Shown one piece after another: positions 24,848 to 33,696 of a stretch of DNA of 64,000 nucleotides. The stretch spans positions 372,001 through 436,000 of the forward strand of contig JADJOS010000001.1 of the NCBI GenBank assembly GCA_016713675.1, in the 5' to 3' direction. Under the pieces are notes generated by a model. That model saw only the letters and a list, made by a program, of their open reading frames with translations, did not search any database and had not been told where the DNA came from. The stretch is from Acidobacteriota bacterium (GTDB taxonomy: Bacteria; Acidobacteriota; Blastocatellia; Pyrinomonadales; Pyrinomonadaceae). The stretch's first letter is position 1, and every line of letters begins with the position of its first letter. Position numbers and translations under genes: made by a program.

Positions 24848-27055
24848 TTACGCCAGATCGAAGCGATCGGCGTTCATCACCTTGTTCCACGCCGCGACAA
24901 AATCTTTGACAAATTTGTCGCCGCCGTCGGCACAAGCATAGACCTCAGCCAGGGCACGCAGTTCTGAGTTCGAGCCGAAGACGAGATCGACGCGGGTACC
25001 GGTCCATTTCAGATCGCCGTTCTTGCGGTCGCGTCCTTCGTAGGCTTCGCCGGACGGTTCCCACTTAGTACTCATGTCGAGCAGATTGGTGAAGAAATCG
25101 TTCGTCAATGTGCCCGGACGCGATGTGAATACACCGTGGTTCGAGCCGTCCCAATTTGCACCAAGAACGCGGAGGCCGCCAAGAAGTACGGTCATTTCAG
25201 GAGCCGTCAGGCCGAGAAGCTGTGCCTTGTCGACCAGCAATTCCTCTGCGGGCGTCTTGTGGAGGCCCTTCTTGTAATTGCGGAAACCGTCAGCTTGCGG
25301 TTCGAGGTATTTGAACGAGTCGACCTCGGTCTGCTCTTGCGTCGCATCGCCGCGTCCTGATGTGAACGGCACCGAAATGTCGTGTCCGGCGTCCTTGGCC
25401 GCTTTTTCGACCGCAGCACATCCGCCGAGAACGATCAGATCGGCCATCGAGACCGTTTTACCGCTCGCGTTGAACTCAGCCTGAATGCCGCCCAACACGC
25501 CAAGCACATGGTCGAGCTGTACCGGATTGTTCACTTCCCAGAACTTCTGCGGCGACAGGCGAATACGTGCACCGTTTGCTCCGCCGCGATTGTCGCTGCC
25601 GCGGAACGTCGATGCCGACGCCCAAGCGGTCGAGACGAGCTGCGAGACCGTCAATCCGGATGCCAGTATCTTCGCCTTGAGAGCGGCTTCGTCTCCGGCG
25701 TCGATACGCGTGCCGGCTGGAACAGGATCCTGCCAGATCAGATCTTCGGCGGGAACGAGCGGTCCGAGATAGCGCGCCTTTGGGCCCATATCGCGGTGCG
25801 TCAGCTTGAACCACGCTCGTGCAAATGCATCCGCGAATTCCTGCGGATTTTCCATAAATCTACGTGAGATCTTTTCATACGCCGGGTCCATACGCATCGC
25901 CATGTCGGCGGTCGTCATCATCGGCAGGTGCTTTTTGTTCGGGTCTGCGGCGTCGGGAACGTTCGGTTCGACACCGACCGGTCGCCACTGATTAGCACCG
26001 GCAGGGCTCTTGGTCAGTTCCCACTCGTTGCCGAAAAGCGTTTCCCAATAGCTGTTGTCCCACGTGATCGGCGTCGGCGTCCAGGCGCCTTCGATGCCGC
26101 TCGTGATCGTGTCGGCGCCTTTGCCCGAACCGTACGTACTCAACCAGCCAAAGCCTTGAGCTTCGATAGCACCGCCTTCCGGTTCGATTCCGACGTTAGC
26201 AGCATCACCTGCACCGTGAGCCTTACCAAACGTATGACCGCCGGCCGTCAGGGCAACTGTCTCTTCGTCGTCCATTGCCATACGGGCAAATGTTTCACGT
26301 ATGTCGCGTGCAGAGAGAAGCGGGTCAGGATTGCCGTCAGGGCCTTCGGGATTGACGTAGATCAGTCCCATCTGAACCGCAGCGAGCGGATTCTCGAGGT
26401 CGCGTTCGCCGCTGTAACGCTTGTTGCCGAGCCATTCGCCTTCAGAACCCCAATAGACATCTTCCTGCGGCTGCCAGACGTCAGCACGTCCTCCGCCAAA
26501 GCCGAATGTTTTGAAGCCCATCGACTCAAGAGCCGCATTACCTGCTAGGACGAAAAGATCTGCCCACGAGAGTTTGCGGCCGTACTTTTGTTTGATCGGC
26601 CAGAGCAAACGTCGCGCTTTGTCGAGGTTTCCGTTGTCGGGCCAGCTATTGGTCGGTGCAAAACGCTGTTCGCCCTGTCCGGCTCCTCCGCGGCCGTCAG
26701 ATACACGATACGTACCGGCAGCATGCCATGCCATACGGATCATGAAAGGCCCATAGTGTCCGTAATCGGCCGGCCACCAATCCTGCGAATCGGTCATCAG
26801 TGCCTTAAGGTCATCCATCACGGCATTGAGGTCAAGCGACTTGAACTCTTCAGCGTAATTAAATCCATCGCCCATCGGGTCCGCAAGCTCGGAATTTTGA
26901 CGCAGGATCTTGAGATCCAATGCATTCGGCCACCAATCGCGGTTAGACCGCTTGGTGCTGGTCGTAAAATTGATCGCTCCGCCCGTGAAAGGGCATCGGC
27001 TCGAATCGTTGATTTCTAATGCTTCGCCACTATTTTGGTCTTCTGTATTTTCCAT
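24848..27055 (-). CDS. katG: Catalase-peroxidase KatG
   Basis: A bifunctional haem enzyme that destroys hydrogen peroxide in the cytoplasm. The 735-residue protein has the normal two-domain length. The distal triad is Arg107, Trp110 and His111 in MIRMAWHAAGTYR. Tyr233 (GLIYVNPEG) and Met259 (FARMAM) complete the Met-Tyr-Trp adduct needed for catalase activity. The proximal haem ligand is His274 in TAGGHTFGKAH. There is no signal peptide. The ribosome-binding site AGGGGAG lies before the ATG at 27055. It is downstream of the PerR-type gene on the same strand with a 59-bp gap, and the peroxide-responsive operator upstream of that regulator probably controls both. Confidence 0.97.
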   Translation of the reverse strand: MENTEDQNSGEALEINDSSRCPFTGGAINFTTSTKRSNRDWWPNALDLKILRQNSELADPMGDGFNYAEEFKSLDLNAVMDDLKALMTDSQDWWPADYGHYGPFMIRMAWHAAGTYRVSDGRGGAGQGEQRFAPTNSWPDNGNLDKARRLLWPIKQKYGRKLSWADLFVLAGNAALESMGFKTFGFGGGRADVWQPQEDVYWGSEGEWLGNKRYSGERDLENPLAAVQMGLIYVNPEGPDGNPDPLLSARDIRETFARMAMDDEETVALTAGGHTFGKAHGAGDAANVGIEPEGGAIEAQGFGWLSTYGSGKGADTITSGIEGAWTPTPITWDNSYWETLFGNEWELTKSPAGANQWRPVGVEPNVPDAADPNKKHLPMMTTADMAMRMDPAYEKISRRFMENPQEFADAFARAWFKLTHRDMGPKARYLGPLVPAEDLIWQDPVPAGTRIDAGDEAALKAKILASGLTVSQLVSTAWASASTFRGSDNRGGANGARIRLSPQKFWEVNNPVQLDHVLGVLGGIQAEFNASGKTVSMADLIVLGGCAAVEKAAKDAGHDISVPFTSGRGDATQEQTEVDSFKYLEPQADGFRNYKKGLHKTPAEELLVDKAQLLGLTAPEMTVLLGGLRVLGANWDGSNHGVFTSRPGTLTNDFFTNLLDMSTKWEPSGEAYEGRDRKNGDLKWTGTRVDLVFGSNSELRALAEVYACADGGDKFVKDFVAAWNKVMNADRFDLA

Positions 27056-27114
27056 TTTGATGGTCTCCCCTATTTTTCTTTTATATTATTTCCAAAAACT
27101 AACGTTTTAACATT

Positions 27115-27507
27115 CTATTCAGCACAATCGGGACACAAACCGTGCAGCGTAAGTTCTATTGAACCGGTACTGAACCTCGAAAGCTCAGCGGCCTTCTTGA
27201 TCAACGCGTTCGGAATGCGCAGATCGAGATCAACGAGCTTTCCACATTTATTGCAGCTCGCATGGTCGTGCCGTGAGAGGTTTCTGTCATATCGAGCGGC
27301 GTCAGTACCGAATCGGACCTCACCAATAAGCCCCTCGTCCTTGAGATAGCGAAGTGAATTGTAAACCATAGCAAACGAAATACCCGGAAGCAGACGCCGA
27401 GCGTCTTCAAACACCTCATTGGCCGTCAGGTGCGAATACGAATCGCGTATTACCTGAAGGACCGCCAGGCGCTGTTTGGTCAATCCTAAACTCTCGATCT
27501 CGTTCAT
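27115..27507 (-). CDS. PerR-type peroxide regulator (Fur family)
   Basis: A 130-residue Fur-family repressor. The winged helix includes LTANEVFEDARRLLPGISFAMVYNSLRYLKDEGLI. The structural zinc site is CNKC...CPDC (Cys85, 88, 125, 128). All five regulatory metal ligands of B. subtilis PerR seem to be conserved: His26, Asp74 (RYDRN), His80, His82 and Asp93. In PerR, iron-bound His oxidation releases DNA. Together with katG downstream and the palindrome upstream, this supports a peroxide sensor rather than an iron regulator. The assignment is by alignment from memory. Confidence 0.9.
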   Translation of the reverse strand: MNEIESLGLTKQRLAVLQVIRDSYSHLTANEVFEDARRLLPGISFAMVYNSLRYLKDEGLIGEVRFGTDAARYDRNLSRHDHASCNKCGKLVDLDLRIPNALIKKAAELSRFSTGSIELTLHGLCPDCAE

Positions 27508-27534
27508 TTTTTACTCGTATGACTTTATTCGCTA

Positions 27535-27565
27535 TTAGAATGATTCTAATTATAAAACTTGTCAA
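27535..27565 (-). promoter_or_regulatory. Per box and overlapping promoter of the perR-like/katG operon
   Basis: TTAGAATGATTCTAA at 27535-27549 is a perfect 7-1-7 palindrome, the exact geometry of Fur/PerR boxes, 28 bp upstream of the regulator start. On the minus strand a TATAAT (27549-27554) abuts it and a TTGACA lies at 27560-27565. These two are too close together to form a pair, so the exact promoter is uncertain, but repressor binding would block transcription either way. Confidence 0.8.
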
Positions 27566-27716
27566 GCGGAGACACGGCCTCGAAGAGTTATATTTGCAAG
27601 CAGCTAAAAGGTCGACGTTATCACCGGTTTAACGTTCACGACCGCCAGGGCAAAAGGCTCGCCATCCGGACTCGCAAAGTGCCTCTTTTTCCTATATTCG
27701 GTTACAATTCATAGAA

Positions 27717-28205
27717 ATGAGTACCGCCCGTCACAACCTCGTCCGCATCCTCCAAAACGCCCACGCCGGCGAGGTCGCGGCCGCCTATGCCTATCGCGGC
27801 CACTGGAGATCGCTTAAGGATTCTCCCGAAAAAGAACGAATCAAAGAGATCGAAGCTGAGGAATGGGACCACCGCCGGCGTGTCGGCGAGTGGCTGGCAA
27901 AGCTCGATGCCGGGCCTAGAGCCTTTCGAGAGAAGTTATTCTGGACGATCGGCCGCGCGCTTGGGGCGACCTGTTTTCTCTCGGGCTGGTTCATGCCGAT
28001 GTATTTCGCCGGGCGGCTAGAGAGTCAAAATTCGGTCGAGTACGAGGACGCAGCTAAATTTGCGACTGAACTCGGCATGGACGATTGCGTCGAAGACCTG
28101 TTGGACATGGCTCGCGTTGAGGTCGAACACGAAGAATTCTTCCGCGAAACCGTCGCCGGCCATCGGCTGCTGCCGGTCATGAAACGGGTCTTTAGATGGA
28201 GTTGA
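27717..28205 (+). CDS. COQ7-like ferritin-fold diiron protein
   Basis: A 162-residue four-helix protein with carboxylate ligands spaced as in demethoxyubiquinone hydroxylase: HAGEVAAAY (Glu19), EIEAEEWDH (E..E.xxH), NSVEYEDAA, and VEVEHEEFF (ExEHE). COQ7 proteins hydroxylate quinone precursors, but this organism's menaquinone route makes that substrate doubtful. A hydrophobic segment (ALGATCFLSGWFMPMYF) suggests membrane contact, again as in COQ7. The gene is divergent from the perR-like gene with about 200 bp between them. The lipoprotein gene follows after 8 bp. Confidence 0.82.
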   Translation: MSTARHNLVRILQNAHAGEVAAAYAYRGHWRSLKDSPEKERIKEIEAEEWDHRRRVGEWLAKLDAGPRAFREKLFWTIGRALGATCFLSGWFMPMYFAGRLESQNSVEYEDAAKFATELGMDDCVEDLLDMARVEVEHEEFFRETVAGHRLLPVMKRVFRWS

Positions 28206-28213
28206 GTTGATCC

Positions 28214-28723
28214 ATGAAGATTACCGCAATAACGATCTTGTTGTTGGTCATCGGTCTGTCGGGCTGCTCCGGAACTATCCCCGGACTGAAAAAGCGGACC
28301 GCGGTTCGAGGCGACGACCTTGCCATCACGCTCGTGCGAAATGCCTGTTACGGCACATGTCCGGTCTATGAGCTGACGATCGACGCCGACGGTAACGTCA
28401 CATTCGATGGCCGAAAGCATACCAAAACCCTCGGGAAGGCAGCCGGAAAGATCAGCGGAAACGAGATCGACCGTTTGATCACGGAATTCAACGCAGTCGG
28501 ATTTCTTGAGCTGAACGACAATTACGATCAAAACAATTGTCCGTCATTTGCCACCGATATGAGCACGATCGCGATCTCGCTCAGACAGAATGGCCAGACC
28601 AAAACTGTTGTCCACAATTTGGGATGTTCGACGAAAGGCGACCACAAACCCTATCCGCCCGGCCTCAGCGAACTCGCAAAGAAGATCGACGAGGCGGCCC
28701 GTACTGCACAATGGATAAAGTAA
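28214..28723 (+). CDS. Lipoprotein, DUF6438-like
   Basis: A 169-residue protein with a lipoprotein signal (MKITAITILLLVIGLSGC; lipid on Cys18). The mature part starts with a strand-turn block, ITLVRNACYGTCPVYELTIDADGNVTFDG, which I recognise as the core of DUF6438. Two further Cys occur (NNCPSFATD, LGCSTKG), suggesting disulphides. It ends with a helix (GLSELAKKIDEAARTAQW). There is no known function. It lies 8 bp after the COQ7-like gene and is probably co-transcribed. Confidence 0.75.
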   Translation: MKITAITILLLVIGLSGCSGTIPGLKKRTAVRGDDLAITLVRNACYGTCPVYELTIDADGNVTFDGRKHTKTLGKAAGKISGNEIDRLITEFNAVGFLELNDNYDQNNCPSFATDMSTIAISLRQNGQTKTVVHNLGCSTKGDHKPYPPGLSELAKKIDEAARTAQWIK

Positions 28724-29223
28724 GAGGCGTGACGCCGCGAATTCGCGGCAGATAATGCTGTTACCGATCGTGCTTATCCCTGATTTGGTCTGGGCACATC
28801 CACGATCACCGTGTACCCGTTCCCGTGTTGCACATATGCAATCTGTTTACATCACTGCACTTTTATGATAAGATCGGAAATAAAATCGGGCGATAGCCGT
28901 AAGTTCTTTGAAATTCGAAATAGAGAACAGGCAAGATAAGTTTTGACGCAGCCACGCACTCAACGAGCTCAGTGTTTCTGCTTAACGCCTCGCTGTAAGA
29001 CATTGTCGTATGTTTTTTTCAAAAAAGTGCGGGACAGCGGCCGCGGATTGCTGTAATTGTTGCAAATACATATAGTTATTTGTCCCGCTAACCACGGCAA
29101 ATGAGCGGGACAACAGCGGGACAGGGCGGGACACGAAACGGATGCATTTTGCCTTAAGTCTCATGTATTCTAAAGTTTAGCCGTGACATGCCGGAAACCT
29201 TGTCCCGCTTTCCACGGCAGGAC
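28724..29223. other. 500-bp intergenic region
   Basis: No supported gene. The first 300 bp contain no convincing open frame, and I see no tRNA or known riboswitch. The right-hand 190 bp hold the GCGGGACA octamer cluster listed separately. The region separates a plus-strand lipoprotein gene from the 3' end of a minus-strand epimerase, so it need not contain a promoter for either. Confidence 0.5.
29029..29219. repeat. Cluster of six GCGGGACA/TGTCCCGC octamers
   Basis: GCGGGACA occurs at 29029-29036, 29105-29112, 29116-29123 and 29126-29133. Its complement TGTCCCGC occurs at 29081-29088 and 29201-29208. The two complementary copies are embedded in longer direct repeats, TTGTCCCGCTAACCACGGCA at 29080-29099 and TTGTCCCGCTTTCCACGGCA at 29200-29219, exactly 120 bp apart. 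Three copies are spaced 10-11 bp apart, about one helical turn. The function is unknown. Confidence 0.75.
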
Positions 29224-30195
29224 TCAAACCGTCATTCCGGATGATCTATACCACTCGACGAACTTCGGTATTCCGTCGACGATCGTTGTGGCCGGATTGT
29301 AATTGAGCAGCTTGCGGGCCTTTGAGATATCGGCGTAGGTAATGGGCACATCGCCAGGCTGCATCGGCTGGCGGTCGATGACAGCGCTCATGTCGAGACA
29401 TTGTTCGAGCAGGGCGATCAATTCCCTGAGTTCGACGGTCTGCGATTCGCCGAGGTTGAACACTTCGTGCATCGATGCGTCGTAATCGATCGAGGCACGA
29501 ACGCCCTGTATTATGTCGTCGATGTACGTATAATCACGCCGCGTCGTGCCGTCGCCAAAGACGGGAATGGGCATGCCTTCGGAGATCATCTTTGTGAATT
29601 TATGTATCGCCAGATCGGGCCGTTGGCGGGCACCGTAAACGGTGAAGAAGCGTAAGCAGACCGTGCGAATGTCGTGCAGGTGCGAGTATGTATGGCAGAG
29701 CAGCTCACCCGCAGCCTTGGTCGCCGCATATGGTGAGATCGGCTGCTGGATGCGGTCTTCTTCGGAAAACGGCATGTGGCTGTTGATGCCGTAAACGCTC
29801 GAGGATGAGGCGTTGACGAATTGTTTGACGCCATGAACCCGTGCCATCTCGAGCAGATTCAGCGTTCCGGTGACGTTTGTCTCGTAATACAATCGCGGCT
29901 GGCTCAGACTCGGCCTGACGCCTGCCCGTGCGGCAAGGTGAACGATGCAGTCAAATTCGCTTTCATTGAAAACTGTTTCGAGTGCGGAAACGTCGCGAAT
30001 ATCAGCCTCAACAAATCGGTAGACCTCGCTGCCCAAATGCATCGCTATGTTAGCCCGCTTTATCTCGGGCGAATAGAAATCGTTGAGATCGTCGATGACC
30101 GTGATTTGCCGCGCCCCTTCCGCGATCAGCCGGTCAACAAGATGCGACCCGATAAATCCGGCACCGCCGGTGATGAGTACTGATTGGTTTGACAT
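29224..30195 (-). CDS. NAD-dependent UDP-sugar epimerase (UDP-glucuronate 4-epimerase type)
   Basis: A 323-residue extended SDR enzyme starting at ATG 30195 (MSNQSVLITGG). The NAD site is GGAGFIGS. The catalytic Ser/Tyr/Lys set is in ASSSSVYG and YAATK. The GDGTTRRDYTYIDDI block is typical of UDP-glucuronate 4-epimerases and CapI/WbpP relatives. The enzyme converts one UDP-hexuronate (or N-acetyl form) to its 4-epimer for surface polysaccharide synthesis. It is isolated from other polysaccharide genes here. TTG 30207 is a less likely start. Confidence 0.9.
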   Translation of the reverse strand: MSNQSVLITGGAGFIGSHLVDRLIAEGARQITVIDDLNDFYSPEIKRANIAMHLGSEVYRFVEADIRDVSALETVFNESEFDCIVHLAARAGVRPSLSQPRLYYETNVTGTLNLLEMARVHGVKQFVNASSSSVYGINSHMPFSEEDRIQQPISPYAATKAAGELLCHTYSHLHDIRTVCLRFFTVYGARQRPDLAIHKFTKMISEGMPIPVFGDGTTRRDYTYIDDIIQGVRASIDYDASMHEVFNLGESQTVELRELIALLEQCLDMSAVIDRQPMQPGDVPITYADISKARKLLNYNPATTIVDGIPKFVEWYRSSGMTV

Positions 30196-30346
30196 TAAGT
30201 TCGCCAAGCTTGGTAAGCCTTTTGGTCGTTAAATTGTGTGATAAAATGGAAAATAGCACTTTCGAAGACGACTAGCAAAACGGTTATCCACGTATAGCCA
30301 CTATGTCGCCACTACTCGTTCTTCCAGATCTGTATTAGGAGTTGCG

Positions 30347-31684
30347 ATGAATATTCTTCACTATTTGGCCGTTCGCGGTTCGATCTGCTTAGTTTTTGGT
30401 CTCTCGATTACCCTTTTTTCATCGAATGCAATTGGTCAGCAAAAAATAGCCTCTATCGAGCGCGAGCGTCTAGTTACGATGCTTCAGACCTTGCAGGGAG
30501 CCATAAAAAGGGATTATTACGATCCAGCATTCCACGGTATCGATCTTGACGTTAGATTTGGTCTCGCAAAAGAGCGATTGAAGCAGGTGCAGACGCTAGG
30601 ACAAGGGTTCGCCGTAATCGCACAGGTATTGCTTGACTTTAATGATTCTCATCTTTTTTTTCAACCTCCTCTGACAAATTTGGATGTTGATTATGGCTGG
30701 CGTGATCGAATGATCGGTGACAAGTGCTTTGTTCTGACGGTTAAGCCGAAGAGCGATGCCGAGAAAAAGGGTCTGAAGGTTGGCGATCAGATACTCACTA
30801 TCGAGGGCCACCCGGTAAATCGGACTGATCTGTGGAAGATGAATTATTACTACAACACGCTAAATAAACAAAAAGCATTGAGATTATCAGTCTTAAGCCC
30901 CGGCGGGACTCAGCCGCGGGACCTGCAGATCGAGTCAAAATTATTCACAAACCGTGGGGCTCGAGCCGGCGGGCAATTATCTGAACTGTACTACTCCTCG
31001 GGCACTGAATTTGACTTGAACCTGTTCGCGAATATCGGGAGCGTCACGATATGGAAGATGCCCTCATTTGGATTAAATCCCAATTCGATCGACTCACTGA
31101 TGGACAGAGTCAAATCCTCGACTAGCGTAATACTCGATCTTAGAGGAAATGGTGGAGGTTACGTTTTAGCCCTTGAACGACTTGCGGGCTTTATGTTCGA
31201 CAAGGAACTGACAATTGCTGAATTGAAGGGACGGAAGAAGATGGACCCTCAAAAGAGTAAGCCATCAGGCTCCACTTTTACGGGGCGACTTGTCGTTTTA
31301 ACCGATGCTGACTCAGCCTCTGCATCAGAGATCTTCGCGCGGCTCGTTCAACTCGAAGGTCGCGGAAAGGTAGTCGGAGACGTTTCCGCCGGCTCTGTGA
31401 TGCAGTCAGTTGATTTCACAGGCACCATGTCGAATGATTCTATAGCTTACGGAGCGAGCATCACGAACGCGGATGTGATCATGTCAGACGGGAAAAGCCT
31501 CGAAAAAGTTGGTGTCATTCCCGATGAGAGGGTTATTCCAACCGCTGAGGATCTTGCAAACGGCCATGATCCTGTACTAGCTAGAGCAATCCAGATGTTA
31601 GGTGGTTCGATCTCACCTGAGGATGCCGGAAAACTATTTGTTTACGAATGGAAGGACGAAAAAGTGCGAATGGTCAAAAAGTAA
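30347..31684 (+). CDS. Exported S41-family peptidase with PDZ-like domain
   Basis: A 445-residue exported protein (signal peptide MNILHYLAVRGSICLVFGL...AIGQ). A PDZ-like segment is visible (AEKKGLKVGDQILTIEGHPV). The S41 core has VILDLRGNGGG and LTDADSASASEIFA, whose first Ser (Ser323) is the expected nucleophile. The catalytic Lys of CtpA-type enzymes, normally in a TFGKGxVQ block, is not conserved; the matching segment reads SAGSVMQS. This resembles the tricorn/IRBP-like branch, or an inactive member. Base composition is more A/T-rich than that of the flanking genes. AGGAG precedes the ATG. Confidence 0.85.
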   Translation: MNILHYLAVRGSICLVFGLSITLFSSNAIGQQKIASIERERLVTMLQTLQGAIKRDYYDPAFHGIDLDVRFGLAKERLKQVQTLGQGFAVIAQVLLDFNDSHLFFQPPLTNLDVDYGWRDRMIGDKCFVLTVKPKSDAEKKGLKVGDQILTIEGHPVNRTDLWKMNYYYNTLNKQKALRLSVLSPGGTQPRDLQIESKLFTNRGARAGGQLSELYYSSGTEFDLNLFANIGSVTIWKMPSFGLNPNSIDSLMDRVKSSTSVILDLRGNGGGYVLALERLAGFMFDKELTIAELKGRKKMDPQKSKPSGSTFTGRLVVLTDADSASASEIFARLVQLEGRGKVVGDVSAGSVMQSVDFTGTMSNDSIAYGASITNADVIMSDGKSLEKVGVIPDERVIPTAEDLANGHDPVLARAIQMLGGSISPEDAGKLFVYEWKDEKVRMVKK

Positions 31685-31709
31685 GCTCTTACCCACCGAG
31701 TCAGATCGT

Positions 31710-32561
31710 CTAATTCAGATAACGTTGCCGTGCATGAAATCGGTGGAGGATATCTTCGAGAAAGCCCTCATATGTGAAATCCGTGAGGTTGTATTCCGGC
31801 TTGAGTTTGTACATCAGCGGCAAGGCGATCCGCCACGCCATCCAGAGTCGTTGGCGCTCCGTCAGATCCCATCGGCGACGGAGAAAACTCTCGACGACCT
31901 CGATCTCACCTTCGTTCAGTTTAGCGACGTTCGCATTTGTGTTGACGGGCTTTTGCACTCGGCTGAATGCCCTGTCGCTAACCGGATTTGAGAACGTCTC
32001 CATAAATGTCGGAGCCTCGTCAGTGCGTTCGCGAATAACGACAGTTCCGGCAAAAAGATCGCCCAGACGCTGGTCACGGTTACTTAAGAAGATCGCTATC
32101 AGCCCGATCGAATATACAGGAAGCACAAATCCGGGGATCGCATCGCAGATACGCAGGAGATTTCTGGCGATCGCTTCCCACAAGGTCAGCGGGCGGCCGT
32201 CCTCGCGTATGACGCGCAGCTTGAGCAGTCGTTTCCCCGGCGTCTGGCCGTTCCAGAGCCATTCGAACAAGATGAAATAAGACGCAAAGATCAGAAAAAC
32301 GCCGATTATCAGCAATGCCAGCGTCCATTTTGGCATCTCCGAAAAGAACTGCTCCGGAGCATCTATACCGCCGCTGCCGCCCAGATTGCCCAGATTTATC
32401 ACCAGCCATGCGATCAAGAATATCGACAAGTACTGAATAAAATGATCGATAGCAACAGCCAGGAATCGGTTCCCGATCGACGCCAACGCGAACTCGAGCG
32501 GAACGCGCTCAGGCGTTTCGATGATCAGCGTTTCTTCGGTTTCGATGATGTGGCGAGACAT
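31710..32561 (-). CDS. RDD family membrane protein
   Basis: A 283-residue integral membrane protein. The RDD domain is clear: RFLAVAIDHFIQYLSIFLIAWLV (helix 1 with conserved Arg/Asp), ILFEWLWNGQTPGKRLLKLRVI, and SNRDQRLGDLFAGTVVIR. RDD domains are found in putative transporters and sodium-proton exchange proteins, but the mechanism is unproven. The C-terminal 110 residues are soluble and charged (LNEGEIEVVESFLRRRWDLTERQR), a tail shared with RDD proteins of this phylum. It is divergent from ribH. Confidence 0.87.
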   Translation of the reverse strand: MSRHIIETEETLIIETPERVPLEFALASIGNRFLAVAIDHFIQYLSIFLIAWLVINLGNLGGSGGIDAPEQFFSEMPKWTLALLIIGVFLIFASYFILFEWLWNGQTPGKRLLKLRVIREDGRPLTLWEAIARNLLRICDAIPGFVLPVYSIGLIAIFLSNRDQRLGDLFAGTVVIRERTDEAPTFMETFSNPVSDRAFSRVQKPVNTNANVAKLNEGEIEVVESFLRRRWDLTERQRLWMAWRIALPLMYKLKPEYNLTDFTYEGFLEDILHRFHARQRYLN

Positions 32562-32681
32562 TTAACGGTTATTATTCAGAGAATCTCCGGGAATTGCAAA
32601 GGGCAGTCTTCCCTTGTCTTTATCAAACCGTGTTCTCTATACTCTCATTTAGTATTTACGTCGGTGTGCAGGTGAGTAGAG

Positions 32682-33173
32682 TTGAAAACTGAACTGATAC
32701 GAGAAAATTTTTCGGCCGAGGGCATGCGTTTCGCGATTGTCGTCAGTCGCTGGAATCACGATCTGACTTCGAGGCTGGCCGCAGGTGCGGTGGAAGCACT
32801 GGTTGAATCCGGAGCGTCCGCCGATAATGTCGATCGATATGATGTTCCGGGAGCGTTAGAATTGCCGCTGTTGTGCTTTAAGGCAGCAGCAAAACGACAA
32901 TATGACGGGGTGATCGCGATCGGGGTCGTGATCCGCGGCGATACGCCGCATTTCGAATACGTCGCCGGTCAGGCCGCCGCCGGTATTATGCGGGCCTCGC
33001 TTGATACCGGCGTGCCGGTGATGTTCGGCGTCATCACCGTAGATACTTTAGAACAGGCGCTAGCGCGAACGGGCGAAAAAGCGGATAATAAAGGTTACGA
33101 AGCGGCTATGTCCGCGATCGAGACGGTTCACGCAATGCGAGCTTTAAATGAGCGGTTTGAACCGAATTTTTAG
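32682..33173 (+). CDS. ribH: 6,7-dimethyl-8-ribityllumazine synthase
   Basis: Condenses 5-amino-6-ribitylaminouracil with a four-carbon phosphate, the penultimate step of riboflavin synthesis. The 163-residue protein shows FAIVVSRWNHDL, the substrate motif GALELPLLC, IRGDTPHFEYV with the catalytic His, and VPVMFGVITVDTLEQAL. The start is TTG 32682, preceded by an AGGTGAG site; no ATG fits. No FMN riboswitch was seen upstream. nusB follows after 16 bp, a very common ribH-nusB arrangement. Confidence 0.95.
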   Translation: MKTELIRENFSAEGMRFAIVVSRWNHDLTSRLAAGAVEALVESGASADNVDRYDVPGALELPLLCFKAAAKRQYDGVIAIGVVIRGDTPHFEYVAGQAAAGIMRASLDTGVPVMFGVITVDTLEQALARTGEKADNKGYEAAMSAIETVHAMRALNERFEPNF

Positions 33174-33189
33174 GAAATCAGTCTAGCGA

Positions 33190-33687
33190 ATGTCGTTTGA
33201 AAATATAGAAAAGGGTTCCGGCACCAGGCATAAGGCCCGCGAAGCGGCTTTGCAGATGCTCTTTGCTCACGACATGGACGACTCGCCGTGTCAGCAGCTC
33301 ACCGATCATTATTGGAACGAACTCGGTGACACGAACCACGATGACAAAACCCGCGAATTCGCCAACAAACTTGTTTGCGGAACGATCGACAAACAAACTG
33401 AGATCGACGACATAATCCGGATCCGCGCCGAACATTGGCGTATCGAGCGGATGGCAATTGTTGACCGCAATGTGCTCAGGCTAGCGGTATTCGAGATGTA
33501 CTTTCACGACACGCCTGACACCGTCGCCCTGAACGAGGCTCTCGAGATCGCACGGAAATTCTCTACCTACGAGGCGACACAGTTCATAAACGGGTTACTC
33601 GACTCGATCAAACAGGATCACGAGAGATCTATTGCAGACGCGGACAGTGACGCTCCCCAAGTTTCAACCACGACATCCGCGAAATAG
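33190..33687 (+). CDS. nusB: Transcription antitermination factor NusB
   Basis: A 165-residue RNA-binding protein that, with NusE, promotes antitermination of rRNA transcription. It shows the all-helical NusB pattern: TRHKAREAALQMLFAHDMD near the N-terminus, REFANKLVCGTIDKQTEID, and the C-terminal MAIVDRNVLRLAVFEMYF and VALNEALEIARKFSTYEATQFINGLLD. The last 20 residues are an extra acidic/Thr-rich tail. It is directly downstream of ribH. Confidence 0.94.
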   Translation: MSFENIEKGSGTRHKAREAALQMLFAHDMDDSPCQQLTDHYWNELGDTNHDDKTREFANKLVCGTIDKQTEIDDIIRIRAEHWRIERMAIVDRNVLRLAVFEMYFHDTPDTVALNEALEIARKFSTYEATQFINGLLDSIKQDHERSIADADSDAPQVSTTTSAK

Positions 33688-33696
33688 CAGCAGCAA

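Noticed and set aside
25928..26548. 206-codon plus-strand frame opposite katG
   Set aside because: Shadow of the conserved katG coding sequence, with no independent signal.
28724..29028. tRNA or small RNA gene in the intergenic region
   Set aside because: No cloverleaf, TTCGA-type arm or clear promoter-terminator pair could be found by eye.
29029..29219. Possible CRISPR array
   Set aside because: Repeats are only 8 bp, irregularly spaced and in both orientations, and there are no cas genes.
32562..32681. FMN riboswitch before ribH
   Set aside because: The region is only 120 bp and lacks the conserved RFN-element blocks. Only a small AAGGG/CCCTT hairpin is present.
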